A stretch of DNA of 35,333 bases, taken from positions 1 through 35,333 of the forward strand of contig CAJWII010000005.1 of assembly GCA_913041065.1 (NCBI GenBank), read 5' to 3'. Below the pieces are notes generated by a model. The model worked only from the letters and a program-made list of their open reading frames with translations. It did not search any database and was not told the DNA's origin. The DNA is from an uncultured Flavobacteriales bacterium (GTDB lineage Bacteria > Bacteroidota > Bacteroidia > Flavobacteriales_D > Sanyastnellaceae). The translations under genes were made by a program, and so were the position numbers. The first letter of the stretch is position 1; each line of letters begins with the position of its first letter. This document shows positions 27,106 through 35,333 of this stretch, piece by piece.

Positions 27106-28828
27106 CATCCCTGCGTCGCACGCCCCGCGTGCTTGGTTGTGGTCGCTGCTGTTCCTGGCGGTCATGGCTGCCCCTGCGCACGCCCAGCGCGACGATGCGC
27201 GGGTAGTACTGACCGTCAACGCCACGGACGTGAGGTCGGGTGACATGCTTCGACTCTCGCTGACGTTTGTGAATTGCAAAGTCCGTAACATCGAGCCTCC
27301 TGAAGTGAAGGGGCTTGAATTCCGCATGGGTCCCAGCACATCCAACAGCACGTCGTGGGTGAATGGAGTGACCAACTCTGAGCAACGCTACACCTACAAT
27401 TACAAAGTCGTCGGGTCCGGAGAGATTTCCATTCCTGCCCAGACTTGGAAAACAAGTGAGGGGCCGTTGCAAAGCAACCCCGTCCGGTTGTTCGCTTCTG
27501 GCCGCGCCCAACCGTCCCGCACCAAAGGCCGCAACAGTCAAACCCAACGGCAACCCGCCCGCGACTTGGTCACGGCCATTGAACCCAGCAAACGCACCTT
27601 GTACCTCGGGGAACCTGTCGTGCTGAACTACAAGATTTACAACCGTTACAACAACCTGGACGTTCGCAATTACGACATCCCAGAGCTTGATGGCTTTTGG
27701 AAGGAAACCGTGGACATGCCGGAAGCGCGCTGGGAACCCCAGCTCATCAACGGCAAGCGTTACAACGTCGCCACCGTACGGAAAATCGTGGCCTTCCCGC
27801 AACAAACCGGAACGTTCGAACTGAAGGATTTCGACCTCGTAGGCTACATGCGGGTCAATTTTTTCGAGGGTCGTGAACTCACTGCGACGTGTGAGCCTGT
27901 GACGCTGGAAGTGTTGCCTCTGCCAGAAGCGGCACCGGCCAATTCACTGGGCACCTTTGCAGAATTGTCCGTGACGCAAAAGGCCTCCCTCGACAGCCTC
28001 AACACCAACGAAGCAGTCACCGTGGAGGTCACTTACCGCGGACACGGGAATCTGAAATTTATCCAAGAACCTGAACTGGTTTGGCCTGCAGAATTCGAGG
28101 TGTTTGACGCCGAGGTAGAAGACCAAATCAAAGTCACCGCCCAAGGCGAACGAGGCAGCCGCACATTCAAGTTTGTCGCCATCCCTCGCGCGCCCGGCAT
28201 CTACACCCTTCCTGGGTTGGACGCCACCTATTTCAAACCGTTGCGTGCAAAGCACATGACCAGCCGTGCCCCTGCCCTCACACTGAAGGTGAATGCAGGA
28301 GAGGCCAGCGCCGGAGGGGTGTCGTTCAACCACCAGCAAGACATTCAGGTGCTGAACCAAGACATCCGCCACATTGAGCTGGAGCCCTCTCGGTTTCTAC
28401 CCCGTGGCACGTGGCCGTGGAAGGTTTGGGTGCTCGTGTTGCTGTTCATGGCGGGACCGATCACTTATGGCGTGGCAGCTCGGCGTCGCACGACGCAGGC
28501 GAGCGAAGCGCAAGACTGGGTTGGCACACGTCACAAACGCGCGTTGAGGACGCTGAACACTCAATTGAAGCAAGGTCAATCGGCCGAAGAGATTGGCGAA
28601 GCCATGGAGCAATACCTCATGGCCAAATTGAAGTGGGAGCGTTCTGCCCTGACCCGCGAAGCGGTCCACGCAACCCTGAACGACAAGTTGCCTTCCTTGG
28701 CGGCAGAGTGGGACGCCCTTTGGTCGGTGTTGGAAATGCAACGCTACGGCGCCAGCGCCATCCATATCGACGACTTGGCAGAAACCTTAAAGTCCCTGGC
28801 CCAACGAACTGAACAAGCATGGACATGA
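27089..28828 (+). CDS. batD: BatD, periplasmic protein with C-terminal membrane anchor
   Basis: 579 residues when started at TTG 27089, giving 'KKIGDIPASHAPRAWLWSLLFLAVMAAPAHAQ', a good signal peptide cleaved after AHA. The ORF-track start (26927) would put 54 residues in a second frame of batBC, which is implausible. The body consists of oxygen-tolerance/BatD-type beta domains ('LTVNATDVRSGDMLRLSLTFVNCKVRNIEPPEVKGLEFRMGPSTSNSTSWVNG', 'LGEPVVLNYKIYNRYNNLDVRNYDIPELDGFWKETVD'). A transmembrane helix near 455-475 ('WPWKVWVLVLLFMAGPITYGVA') and a helical cytoplasmic tail follow. It overlaps batBC by 17 nt and batE by 10 nt. Confidence 0.92.
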
Positions 28829-29592
28829 AGCCCCTCCTTCTCGCAGCCACTTGGCTCCTGCTGGCCATGCCGAGCCGTGCAGGTGGCAATCAAGAAACGG
28901 ATTGGACGCACTCTTTTGACGCGGCCAACGCCGCTTACGAAGCGGGACAACATCAAGAGGCCCTGGACCAATACGAAGCCCTCTTGGAAGAGGTGAGCCA
29001 CTTCTCGTCTGAATACAATGCAGGCAATGCCGCCTACAAATTGGGCAAGCTCGGGGTGGCACGTCTTCACTACGAACGCGCCAGTTTGCTTGACCCTGGC
29101 CATGACGGATTGGAAGCCAACTTGGCCCTTCTTGAGTCCAAAATCGTTGACCGTATAGCTGACGTACCCACCTTGGGCTTGAAAGACTGGTTGCGTTCTT
29201 GGCTTGGGGCAGAACAACTCCGAGGTTGGCTGCTGTGGGCCATGGTCTGCTGGTGCCTCGCATGGGGGTTGTGGATGGCCCGCTGGCGCAAGACACGCCC
29301 CGCCTCTCGCTCCACCGTGGGGTTCTTGGGGGCGGGCAGCATGGTGCTGGCGTGCATCGGCCTCGCAGGGGCGTACGCTTCACACAAACGCATCCAAGCT
29401 CCCCAACGCGTGGTGGTGATGGTGGACCGCACAGACGTTCGGAGCACACCCTCCTCCTCAGGCACGGTGCTGTTTCAATTGCATCAAGGCGCCGCCGCGT
29501 GTTTGCTGCACGACACCGAGGGTTGGCGAGAAATCGAACTTGACAACGGCAACGTCGGCTGGATCAGCCGAGACGCGGTGGAAGGTGTCTGA
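28819..29592 (+). CDS. batE: BatE, TPR and SH3-like membrane protein
   Basis: 257 residues. Signal peptide (1-21), then a TPR pair ('FDAANAAYEAGQHQEALDQYEALLEE', 'EYNAGNAAYKLGKLGVARLHYERASLLDP'). Two transmembrane helices follow ('WLLWAMVCWCLAWGLWMA' and 'VGFLGAGSMVLACIGLAGAYAS'), then a C-terminal bacterial SH3-like domain ('VDRTDVRSTPSSSGTVLFQLHQGAAACLLHDTEGWREIELDNGNVGWISRDAVE'). This order is the usual BatE layout and closes the Bat operon. The stop is only 4 bases from the convergent M36 gene's stop and no terminator hairpin fits between them. Confidence 0.92.
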   Translation: MDMKPLLLAATWLLLAMPSRAGGNQETDWTHSFDAANAAYEAGQHQEALDQYEALLEEVSHFSSEYNAGNAAYKLGKLGVARLHYERASLLDPGHDGLEANLALLESKIVDRIADVPTLGLKDWLRSWLGAEQLRGWLLWAMVCWCLAWGLWMARWRKTRPASRSTVGFLGAGSMVLACIGLAGAYASHKRIQAPQRVVVMVDRTDVRSTPSSSGTVLFQLHQGAAACLLHDTEGWREIELDNGNVGWISRDAVEGV

Positions 29593-29596
29593 CCTG

Positions 29597-32500
29597 TCAG
29601 CGCACCACCTCCAATCGCACTTGGGCTTGTTCGCCTCGGGCATCCCAACCTGAGGCGCTGTAAACCCCCACAGGCCAAGTCGACACATCAAGACGAACTT
29701 GCCCCGATCCGTTGGTTCTGCACAAGGCCACTTCCCGCCCCTGAAGGTCGTGCACCCGAATGGAGCTTCCCGGCATCCATCCGCGCAAGGTGGCCTCGAG
29801 CGACGTCGGGTTGGGCAGGACATTTAGAGAAGGCACGTCGCCGGTTTCGCCAACGTCGTCGCCCGAACCCAAGTCGTACAAAATGATGTCGTCCAGGGCA
29901 GCCTCCACCAAGCTCCCGCCGTCGAGGTACTCGCCAAGCGTCGTGCTGTCGGAAGCGATGAAGCGCATTTGGAACGCGTCGGTGGGTTCAATCACGTCAG
30001 CCACACGGAAGGCCTTTCGCCGCCATGAGATGTCCTGCTGCAGGGTGTTCTCGAGGTACTGCCACGTGTTGCCCCCGTCGTTGGTGATCTCCACCTGCCA
30101 CCAGTCTGAGGCGGGGTTGGCGCCGGTTGCAGGTGCGTTGGCGTACCACCGCCAATACGTCATCACGGGGTTCTCGTACGGGGTCAAATCGATGACCGGA
30201 GACACCAGCGTCGTGTGGCCGCCGTCCACGTCGTTGGCGCCAATGCCGTCGCCAAGTTCGCCGCTGAGTCCTGTGATGAAGGCAAACCCGAAGAACCCCT
30301 GGGTGTGGTCCTGCAGCGGCGCCACCACGGTGGAGGGGTCGTTGATGTCGCCCATGGATCCCACGGGGATTTCAGCCGCCCAAATGCCGGTGGTGGCGTT
30401 GTCTGTCGGCAGGTCCATGTCCCAGTTCCCGAAGTCAGAGTATTCGTCCAAGTCGTCCCGAAGCACTGGCTCCACCCCCACCAACACGTAGTTGGGCAAG
30501 TTGCCGTTCACGGCCTTGTCGGCAGCCACCGGTGTGGTCGCACTGATGCCGCCAAAGACATCGAGGATGTCGATGTAGTACTCGATAACTGTGCCCGCGG
30601 CCACGCCAGGAATGTCGTGGGTGAACAGGTTGTTGTCTTGCCCCATGGGCACCACCGTCCACGGCGAGCTGGGCGTCAAACGGTAGTGCAGCCGCATGCT
30701 GTCGAAGTACGTCACGTACGGAAAGACGATGTTGGCCTCGGCTTCCACCGTCACAGTGGTCTCAGCCGGCGTGAACTCCACCGGGGTGTGATCCAACTCT
30801 ACGTAACTGAACAAGCGGATGCCGTGGATGTCGAAGCCTTCGATGATCGCCGCTGCGTTGGGCGTTCCGTTCAACAAGTCGTCGTCGTCGTCGTCCGCTT
30901 GAAGCACATCCAAGAGCACGTCCGTGAAGGCCTGACCCTCGAAGCCGTTGGGCACCGTGGCCTGAAGTCCGGGGAAGGCATCCACAAAAAGCGGCATGAT
31001 TTGGGCCCAATCCCCACCCAAGAGCAGGTGGGTGTCGTACCATGCACCGCAGATGATTTCACCGTCGGCGTGCACTTCCCCGACGATGTCCTCGGGGTAC
31101 ACCTTGGGGTCGATGTCGTAGCGACGGATGCCGTCCTGGTTGTCGGTGTAGAAACCTTTGCCGATCTCGGCAATGTCCCCCAAGGACATGGCCCAGAGGT
31201 CCGCGTAGCCCTCATTCACGGCGCCGTTGCTGAAGTTGACGAAATAAGACTGGTAAAAGAAGTCGTTGATGGCGTGTCCGTATTCGTGGTACACCACGTC
31301 GGCGATGAGCGAGGTGGCGTTGCACCCCCCACCCACGTCATAGAAGTTGATGCTTGACCCGTCGTAAAAGGCGTTGCACTCGCCGGCCACGTCGATGTTC
31401 ACCGGCATGCTGAAGTCCAAATCTTCAAACTCCGGCAACCACGTCCGCATGTGGTCGTGGATCATATTGGTGCTTCTGTAGGCGCTGGTTTCCTTCACAT
31501 TGCCTGGCGCCGTGAGGTTGTTGAAGTCGTTGACGAAGGTCGTTGATTGGAGTGGCGTCACGCCATTGGTGAACACCGTCGCGAACAACCCGCGCAACTG
31601 CACAGGCACGTCGACCACCTCCTGGCTGACGTCTGTGTTGAAGAGGCCTTCGCTGTCGGTGAAATAGCTGGTGCCGTTCAGCGGAAGTTCCAAATGGGGC
31701 ATGCCCATCGACTCTTGGCCGTCGTATGGGTAAGTCGGGTGCACATTGGCCTTGAGCTGACCAAACACCGGAAGCACAGGCTGGGTGATGCCCGGCACGT
31801 GGCCCATCCTCCGCGTCTTGGCCTCTTCGCTGTGGCCCGACTCGTGCATCACCTGATTTTGGCGCAGAACGACGGTCCCTGAAGACATGTCGACCCAAGT
31901 CAGGTACCGGACCGGAATGACGCCGCGCCGCCCTTGAATCTCCACTTGCCAAACAGGATGCGCGTTCCACACCGCTTGCCCCTCCTCGGAAGCGCGTACC
32001 GGCAGCCAAGCCATGCCCTTGTCTTCATGTCCGAAGTCACTGAGGTATGTTGTGCCGATATTCTCCCCTTGCCCCACAGCCATGTCAGCTTGCAGCACCT
32101 CAAGCACAGCGGCCTGGGTCAGGGCTGGGTCGGCCGGAACCGGTTGGAGGTGGGGCCACCAATCCGAGCCCACCATCACAAGGCGGTCGCCTCGGAACTT
32201 GGCCTGAAGCTTGGCCCCCAAAACTGGAAGGCCATCGAGTTCCTGGGTGGCAAACACGCGATCGTGCTTGCTGCCTCGCGCCACGCGCACCTCACCGAGT
32301 TCGTCGCTGACAAAGTCAAAACCGCCAAGCGCCCAAGCCCAAGCCTCTAGGGCACGAGACTCTGGTGAGTCGCCGGGCAACACCACGCCGGGGCCGTACA
32401 TGCGCGCGGGCAGAACGCGGTTTTCATGGGCTTGCACCCTCCACCCTGCTTGCGCCGCTTCGGTTTGGTGCCACACCGACCCGTCGCGGAAGGCGCGTTG

Positions 32501-32644
32501 CGCGTCGTCACTCGGAGTCAATGCCCCTTGGGGCAGGCGAATTTCCCATGGGTCGCCATTGAATTCCGGGTTTTGGGCTGCCAACTCAGGAAGGGCGAAG
32601 GTCATCGCACTGAAAAACGCGACACAAAAGGCTGCTCGATTCAT
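29597..32644 (-). CDS. Secreted M36-type (fungalysin-like) metalloprotease with T9SS C-terminal sorting domain
   Basis: 1015 residues. Signal peptide 1-23 (ending 'LPELAAQ'). An FTP/PepSY-type propeptide covers about 100-270 ('GSKHDRVFATQELDGLPVLGAKLQAKFRGDRLVMVGS'). The catalytic domain has zinc motif 'VVYHEYGHAIND' (HEYGH at 453-457) and downstream 'NEGYADLWAMSLGD' supplying the third ligand, ending with an Asp-run 'ADDDDDDLLNGTPNAAA'. Further beta-sandwich domains follow ('DHTPVEFTPAETTVTVEAEANIVFPYVTYFDSMRLHYRL', then a discoidin-like region). The last ~75 residues ('LNVLPNPTSLEATLRG...VRVHDLQGREVALC...GVYSASGW') are a type A T9SS sorting domain. It should be exported and anchored or released at the cell surface to degrade protein. 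Family M36 is the best fit; M4-like is the alternative. Confidence 0.94.
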   Translation of the reverse strand: MNRAAFCVAFFSAMTFALPELAAQNPEFNGDPWEIRLPQGALTPSDDAQRAFRDGSVWHQTEAAQAGWRVQAHENRVLPARMYGPGVVLPGDSPESRALEAWAWALGGFDFVSDELGEVRVARGSKHDRVFATQELDGLPVLGAKLQAKFRGDRLVMVGSDWWPHLQPVPADPALTQAAVLEVLQADMAVGQGENIGTTYLSDFGHEDKGMAWLPVRASEEGQAVWNAHPVWQVEIQGRRGVIPVRYLTWVDMSSGTVVLRQNQVMHESGHSEEAKTRRMGHVPGITQPVLPVFGQLKANVHPTYPYDGQESMGMPHLELPLNGTSYFTDSEGLFNTDVSQEVVDVPVQLRGLFATVFTNGVTPLQSTTFVNDFNNLTAPGNVKETSAYRSTNMIHDHMRTWLPEFEDLDFSMPVNIDVAGECNAFYDGSSINFYDVGGGCNATSLIADVVYHEYGHAINDFFYQSYFVNFSNGAVNEGYADLWAMSLGDIAEIGKGFYTDNQDGIRRYDIDPKVYPEDIVGEVHADGEIICGAWYDTHLLLGGDWAQIMPLFVDAFPGLQATVPNGFEGQAFTDVLLDVLQADDDDDDLLNGTPNAAAIIEGFDIHGIRLFSYVELDHTPVEFTPAETTVTVEAEANIVFPYVTYFDSMRLHYRLTPSSPWTVVPMGQDNNLFTHDIPGVAAGTVIEYYIDILDVFGGISATTPVAADKAVNGNLPNYVLVGVEPVLRDDLDEYSDFGNWDMDLPTDNATTGIWAAEIPVGSMGDINDPSTVVAPLQDHTQGFFGFAFITGLSGELGDGIGANDVDGGHTTLVSPVIDLTPYENPVMTYWRWYANAPATGANPASDWWQVEITNDGGNTWQYLENTLQQDISWRRKAFRVADVIEPTDAFQMRFIASDSTTLGEYLDGGSLVEAALDDIILYDLGSGDDVGETGDVPSLNVLPNPTSLEATLRGWMPGSSIRVHDLQGREVALCRTNGSGQVRLDVSTWPVGVYSASGWDARGEQAQVRLEVVR

Positions 32645-32648
32645 GGGA

Positions 32649-32680
32649 AAAAGCTACGACGGCTTGAGCCTTCTCCAAAA
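32649..32680 (-). promoter_or_regulatory. Candidate promoter for the M36 protease gene
   Basis: On the minus strand TTTTG (32680-32676) is followed after 19 bases by TAGCTTTT (32656-32649), matching the Bacteroidota TTTG-N19-21-TAnnTTTG pattern with one mismatch at the last base. The -7 box ends four bases before the ATG at 32644, implying a leaderless or near-leaderless transcript. Confidence 0.5.
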
Positions 32681-32710
32681 CGTCCCGGCGCAAGGCGCCT
32701 TCAGGTGGCC

Positions 32711-33826
32711 TCAATCGCACACCGCGCCAAACTGGCCAAGCAAGGTCAGGATGTCGCTCACTCCCACAGTGTTGTCCCCGTCCACGTCGCCTGGACAATC
32801 GGTGTTGTCAGGCGCAAATTGGCACGATCCGTCGTCCACCAACGCCCACGGATCGTAGTTCAACGCGCCCGGGTACATGCACCCAGCTCCTTCTGAAAAG
32901 GCGCACCCGAATGGCGGAAACGTGCAGGACCCATCGTCCTCTGTGGCCAAGGGGTTGAAGTTGCACGCCTCCGGGTAGACACATCCAGGCAGGTTGCCGC
33001 CGGGGTTGCACTCCTGCATGCACGACTCCATGGAATCGAAAAACGCACCGGTGTAGTTGACGCCTCCTACGTAAGAACCGCATCCGCTCACAAATTGACA
33101 GGTGCCCCCGACGTTGGCCACGCCCATGGCCATTTCACACAGCCCAAAGTCCACCCCCGCCAAGTCCGTGCACGGCGCCACCCCTTCCACGTTGGAATAA
33201 CACTGCTCCACAAGGCCTCCACAGGGTGCGCTCTCATACTGCGCGCACACGCTCCAAAAAGGGTTGAAGTCGAACCCTGCCTCGAACACGAGGCCGCCTG
33301 TTTGGGCCAGGAAATCGTCGATCCACCAAGTAAGCTCCACGTCATCTGGCACGTCGATGGCTTCGAAGGTGTACCACATCCCATCCACGGTGGAAGTCAA
33401 AAGCTGAAGGCCACACTCCGGGGGAACCTCGTTGCAAATCGTGCACGTGGGCTCGTCCTCGAAAAACGCCGGGCTGTAATCCACGCCGTTCACCACGAAA
33501 TCGCACCCGGAAATGGTTTGGCAGACGCCGTTGACTTGCGCAATGCCCAGCACAGCGTCGCATACCCCAAAATCCACACCCGCCACGTCCGTGCAGGATT
33601 CAACCTCACAGGTGCCTTCCGTCCAAGACGTGACGCCGCCCTGGGTTTGGGCTTCACAACTGTTCATGTACGTCCAACCGTCGCAGCCGCACACAGGGTC
33701 GACCACCGCCGGACACACGGCCTCTGGATTGATGAGGGAGACGTCCACGCACTCTTGGACTTGGGCATGGACAGGGATCGTGGCCGCAACCGTCGCGGCG
33801 AAGACCAAGGCAAGGACGTGTTTCAT
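32711..33826 (-). CDS. Secreted Cys-rich protein with Kazal domain, duplicated module, DDGSC repeats and LLGQFG tail
   Basis: 371 residues. Signal peptide 1-22 ('MKHVLALVFAATVAATIPVHAQ'). A Kazal-type protease-inhibitor domain follows ('CVDVSLINPEAVCPAVVDPVCGCDGWTYMNSCEAQTQGG'). A ~55-residue Cys-rich module occurs twice ('CTDVAGVDFGVCDAVLGIAQVNGVCQTISGC' and 'CTDLAGVDFGLCEMAMGVANVGGTCQFVSGC') around a beta domain. Next come two tandem 'CxYPxAxNxxPxAxxDDGSC' repeats. It ends with 'DCPGDVDGDNTVGVSDILTLLGQFGAVCD', a dockerin/EF-hand-like calcium loop. These modules recur in exoproteins of marine Flavobacteriia. There is no canonical T9SS sorting domain; the LLGQFG tail takes its place. It shares strand with the M36 protease gene but lies 66 bases upstream, with a candidate promoter between them. 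Confidence 0.9.
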   Translation of the reverse strand: MKHVLALVFAATVAATIPVHAQVQECVDVSLINPEAVCPAVVDPVCGCDGWTYMNSCEAQTQGGVTSWTEGTCEVESCTDVAGVDFGVCDAVLGIAQVNGVCQTISGCDFVVNGVDYSPAFFEDEPTCTICNEVPPECGLQLLTSTVDGMWYTFEAIDVPDDVELTWWIDDFLAQTGGLVFEAGFDFNPFWSVCAQYESAPCGGLVEQCYSNVEGVAPCTDLAGVDFGLCEMAMGVANVGGTCQFVSGCGSYVGGVNYTGAFFDSMESCMQECNPGGNLPGCVYPEACNFNPLATEDDGSCTFPPFGCAFSEGAGCMYPGALNYDPWALVDDGSCQFAPDNTDCPGDVDGDNTVGVSDILTLLGQFGAVCD

Positions 33827-33853
33827 GACAAGGATTTAGGCATTCAGGGCAAG

Positions 33854-35333
33854 TTACGCCACGCCAGCGCCCGCGTACAACTCCACGAGCGACCTCAGGT
33901 GGGCCGGATTGAAAGGCTTCACGACCACGTCATTCATTCCTGCAGATTGGGCCAGTTGCTTGGTGCTTGCTTCCGCATCGGCGGTCAGGGCGATGATCGG
34001 CAAAGAGGCCCAGGGTTGGTCGCCAGACCGCCAGGCGCGGGCGGCCTCATCCCCGGAGCGGCCCGGCATGTGCACGTCGAGCAACACCAAGAACGGCAGC
34101 CTCTCCGCCATCTGCAATTCTGCTTCGTCGGCGCTCGAGGCCACCTCGACGGCGTACCCCCAATTTTCAAGCATGCGCCGCGCCACCAAGATGTTCAATT
34201 CGTTGTCGTCGACCACAAGCACAGGGGCGTCCGGCTTGGGGCGCTGGGACGGCTCGTTTTGGCCATCTTCGCCTTGGTCCGGGGACCACCACCCTTCGTC
34301 CCCTTCGGGCACGCCAAGCGGAAGACAAACGACAAATGTAGACCCTTCACCCAGGGTGCTCTCCACTTGAAATTCGCCTTGTTGAAGTTCAATGAGTCGT
34401 TTTGTGATGGCCAAACCCAAGCCAACCCCTTCGTTGGCGACCCGCAGCTCCTCCTTCGTGCTCTGCTCGAAGGGCAACAAAATGCGCTCCAAATCGGCTT
34501 TGGGGATGCCCGCTCCAGTGTCCCTCACCGCCAAGCGAAGGCCAGAAATCTCGTCCCAAGTTGCTTCGCATCTCACCTGACCCTCGGCGGTGAATTTGAG
34601 GGCGTTGGCGAGAAGGTTGTTCAAGATTTGGACAAGCCACCCCACGTCGCCGAGCAAAACCTTGGGCACGGAATCCGCCACCCGCATGGTCAAGGTGTTG
34701 CCGGTGGCCTCGGCCCGGCTGGCGAACCCCTCGGCCACGCGCTCCAACACGCCGCGGCTCTCGAACTTCACCGCCTTAGGCTGGGCTTTGCCCGAACCGA
34801 GCCGTTCGAGGTCCAACACGTCCGTCAGCAACCCTTTCAGATGCTTGCCTGCGAATTGCATGTAGGACAGGTGCGCAATTTGGTCTTCCGCAGGCACATT
34901 GCCTTGGATGAGCACGTCCGTCAACCCCAGAATGGCGTTGAGGGGCGTCCGGATTTCGTGGCTCATCACCGACAAAAACTCAGACTTGTGCTGTTCGGCA
35001 GCTGCAGCGCGCTCGCGGGCCTTTTCCAATTCCGTCACGTCCACGGCGTACACGTGGTAAAAAGGCTTGTCGTCGACGCGACTGGAGGTCACCTGGAAGG
35101 CCCGACCGCCCATGTCCACCTGAAAACGAGCGACCGTCCGTCCTGTCATGGCTTCTGTCAAGCTCGCCCACAAGGCGTGCTTGGGCGTGAGCCTTTGCCC
35201 CTCTTGCACATCCGGACCAAACGCCTCTCTCGACGCATCGTTCGCCAGCATCACTTTGCCCTCCAGCCCCAACCGCATCACCGGATTGGGGTTGATTTGA
35301 AAGAACCGGGCGAACTCGGCGAGGCGCTCTTCC
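33854..35333 (-). CDS. Hybrid sensor histidine kinase/response regulator (partial, 5' end off window)
   Basis: 492 residues are visible. The frame stays open to the right edge, so the GTG start in the ORF track (35281) is internal: upstream codons read 'EERLAEFARFFQINPNP', the beginning of a PAS domain ('VMRLGLEGKVMLANDASREAF'). Then come HisKA with the phosphorylated His in 'VMSHEIRTPLNAILG' (codon 34958-34960), HATPase_c with N box 'NNLLANALKFT', G boxes 'DTGAGIP' and 'GVGLGLAI', and a C-terminal receiver domain with Asp in 'LVLLDVHMPG' and Lys in 'VVKPFN'. All key residues are intact. It probably phosphorelays internally and to an unlinked partner. Ligand and regulon cannot be told; further sensor domains may lie outside the window. 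It ends 27 bases upstream of the Kazal gene. Confidence 0.95.
   Translation of the reverse strand, partial: EERLAEFARFFQINPNPVMRLGLEGKVMLANDASREAFGPDVQEGQRLTPKHALWASLTEAMTGRTVARFQVDMGGRAFQVTSSRVDDKPFYHVYAVDVTELEKARERAAAAEQHKSEFLSVMSHEIRTPLNAILGLTDVLIQGNVPAEDQIAHLSYMQFAGKHLKGLLTDVLDLERLGSGKAQPKAVKFESRGVLERVAEGFASRAEATGNTLTMRVADSVPKVLLGDVGWLVQILNNLLANALKFTAEGQVRCEATWDEISGLRLAVRDTGAGIPKADLERILLPFEQSTKEELRVANEGVGLGLAITKRLIELQQGEFQVESTLGEGSTFVVCLPLGVPEGDEGWWSPDQGEDGQNEPSQRPKPDAPVLVVDDNELNILVARRMLENWGYAVEVASSADEAELQMAERLPFLVLLDVHMPGRSGDEAARAWRSGDQPWASLPIIALTADAEASTKQLAQSAGMNDVVVKPFNPAHLRSLVELYAGAGVA

Noticed and set aside
30880-30898. Short trinucleotide run (GTC)n
   Set aside because: It encodes a poly-Asp run at a position where M36-type proteases normally have an Asp-rich loop before 'NGTP', so it is explained by protein function and not a regulatory repeat.
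30215-31357. 380-aa plus-strand ORF inside the M36 protease gene
   Set aside because: Antisense to the zinc-protease domain; the repeated H, V, G, D composition is typical of a mirror frame.

Overview
The window looks like a chromosomal segment from a GC-rich member of the Bacteroidota, most likely a marine or aquatic Flavobacteriales-type organism. The evidence is a complete Bat (Bacteroides aerotolerance) operon, a secreted M36-type metalloprotease ending in a type IX secretion (T9SS) sorting domain, a secreted protein with the 'DDGSC' and 'LLGQFG' modules common in marine flavobacterial exoproteins, the serC-serA-DUF1015 cluster, near absence of Shine-Dalgarno sequences, and several TAnnTTTG-like -7 promoter elements. 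No tRNA, rRNA, CRISPR array, insertion sequence or prophage was seen. Gene density is very high and most adjacent genes overlap by 1-17 nt or lie within 30 nt. This is core genome, not an accessory island, and I do not see a wholly new multi-gene system.

Layout. 1-1616 (-): LytM/M23 endopeptidase, 3' end off the window. 1688-5911 (+): small coiled-coil protein, ZapA, RNase Y, a Wzx-type flippase and a membrane-anchored glutathione peroxidase, closed by a strong hairpin terminator. 6084-10384 (+): serC, serA, DUF1015 protein, YggS-type PLP protein and a small two-helix membrane protein, translationally coupled after serA. 10403-11509 (+): secreted beta-propeller protein whose stop overlaps that of convergent priA (11506-13962, -). 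14025-16694 (+): bcp, recA and a TPR lipoprotein, with a three-armed inverted repeat in front of recA. 16721-21061 (-): the translation operon thrS-infC-rpmI-rplT, preceded by a hotdog thioesterase and a MazG-like pyrophosphohydrolase; infC appears to start at AUC. 21191-29592 (+): moxR, DUF58, a DUF4381-like membrane protein, batA, a batB-batC fusion, batD and batE. 29597-35333 (-): M36-type protease, Kazal-containing secreted protein, and a hybrid sensor kinase whose 5' end lies off the right edge.

How they work together. The left block is division and envelope maintenance (LytM peptidase, ZapA plus coiled-coil partner) with RNA turnover. The second block is serine biosynthesis from 3-phosphoglycerate, with a DUF1015 protein whose DGHHR motif recalls ParB/Srx-fold serine kinases. 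The middle covers replication restart, recombination and peroxide defence. The thrS operon supplies translation components. The Bat operon is expected to form a periplasm-facing membrane complex of VWA and TPR proteins driven by a MoxR ATPase. The right block is secreted proteolysis and sensing.

Several starts in the ORF track were corrected. infC starts at AUC (17991), batD at TTG (27089), the small membrane protein at TTG (10082) and the thioesterase at GTG (20501). The M23 gene and the sensor kinase are both longer than any listed ORF because they run off the window.
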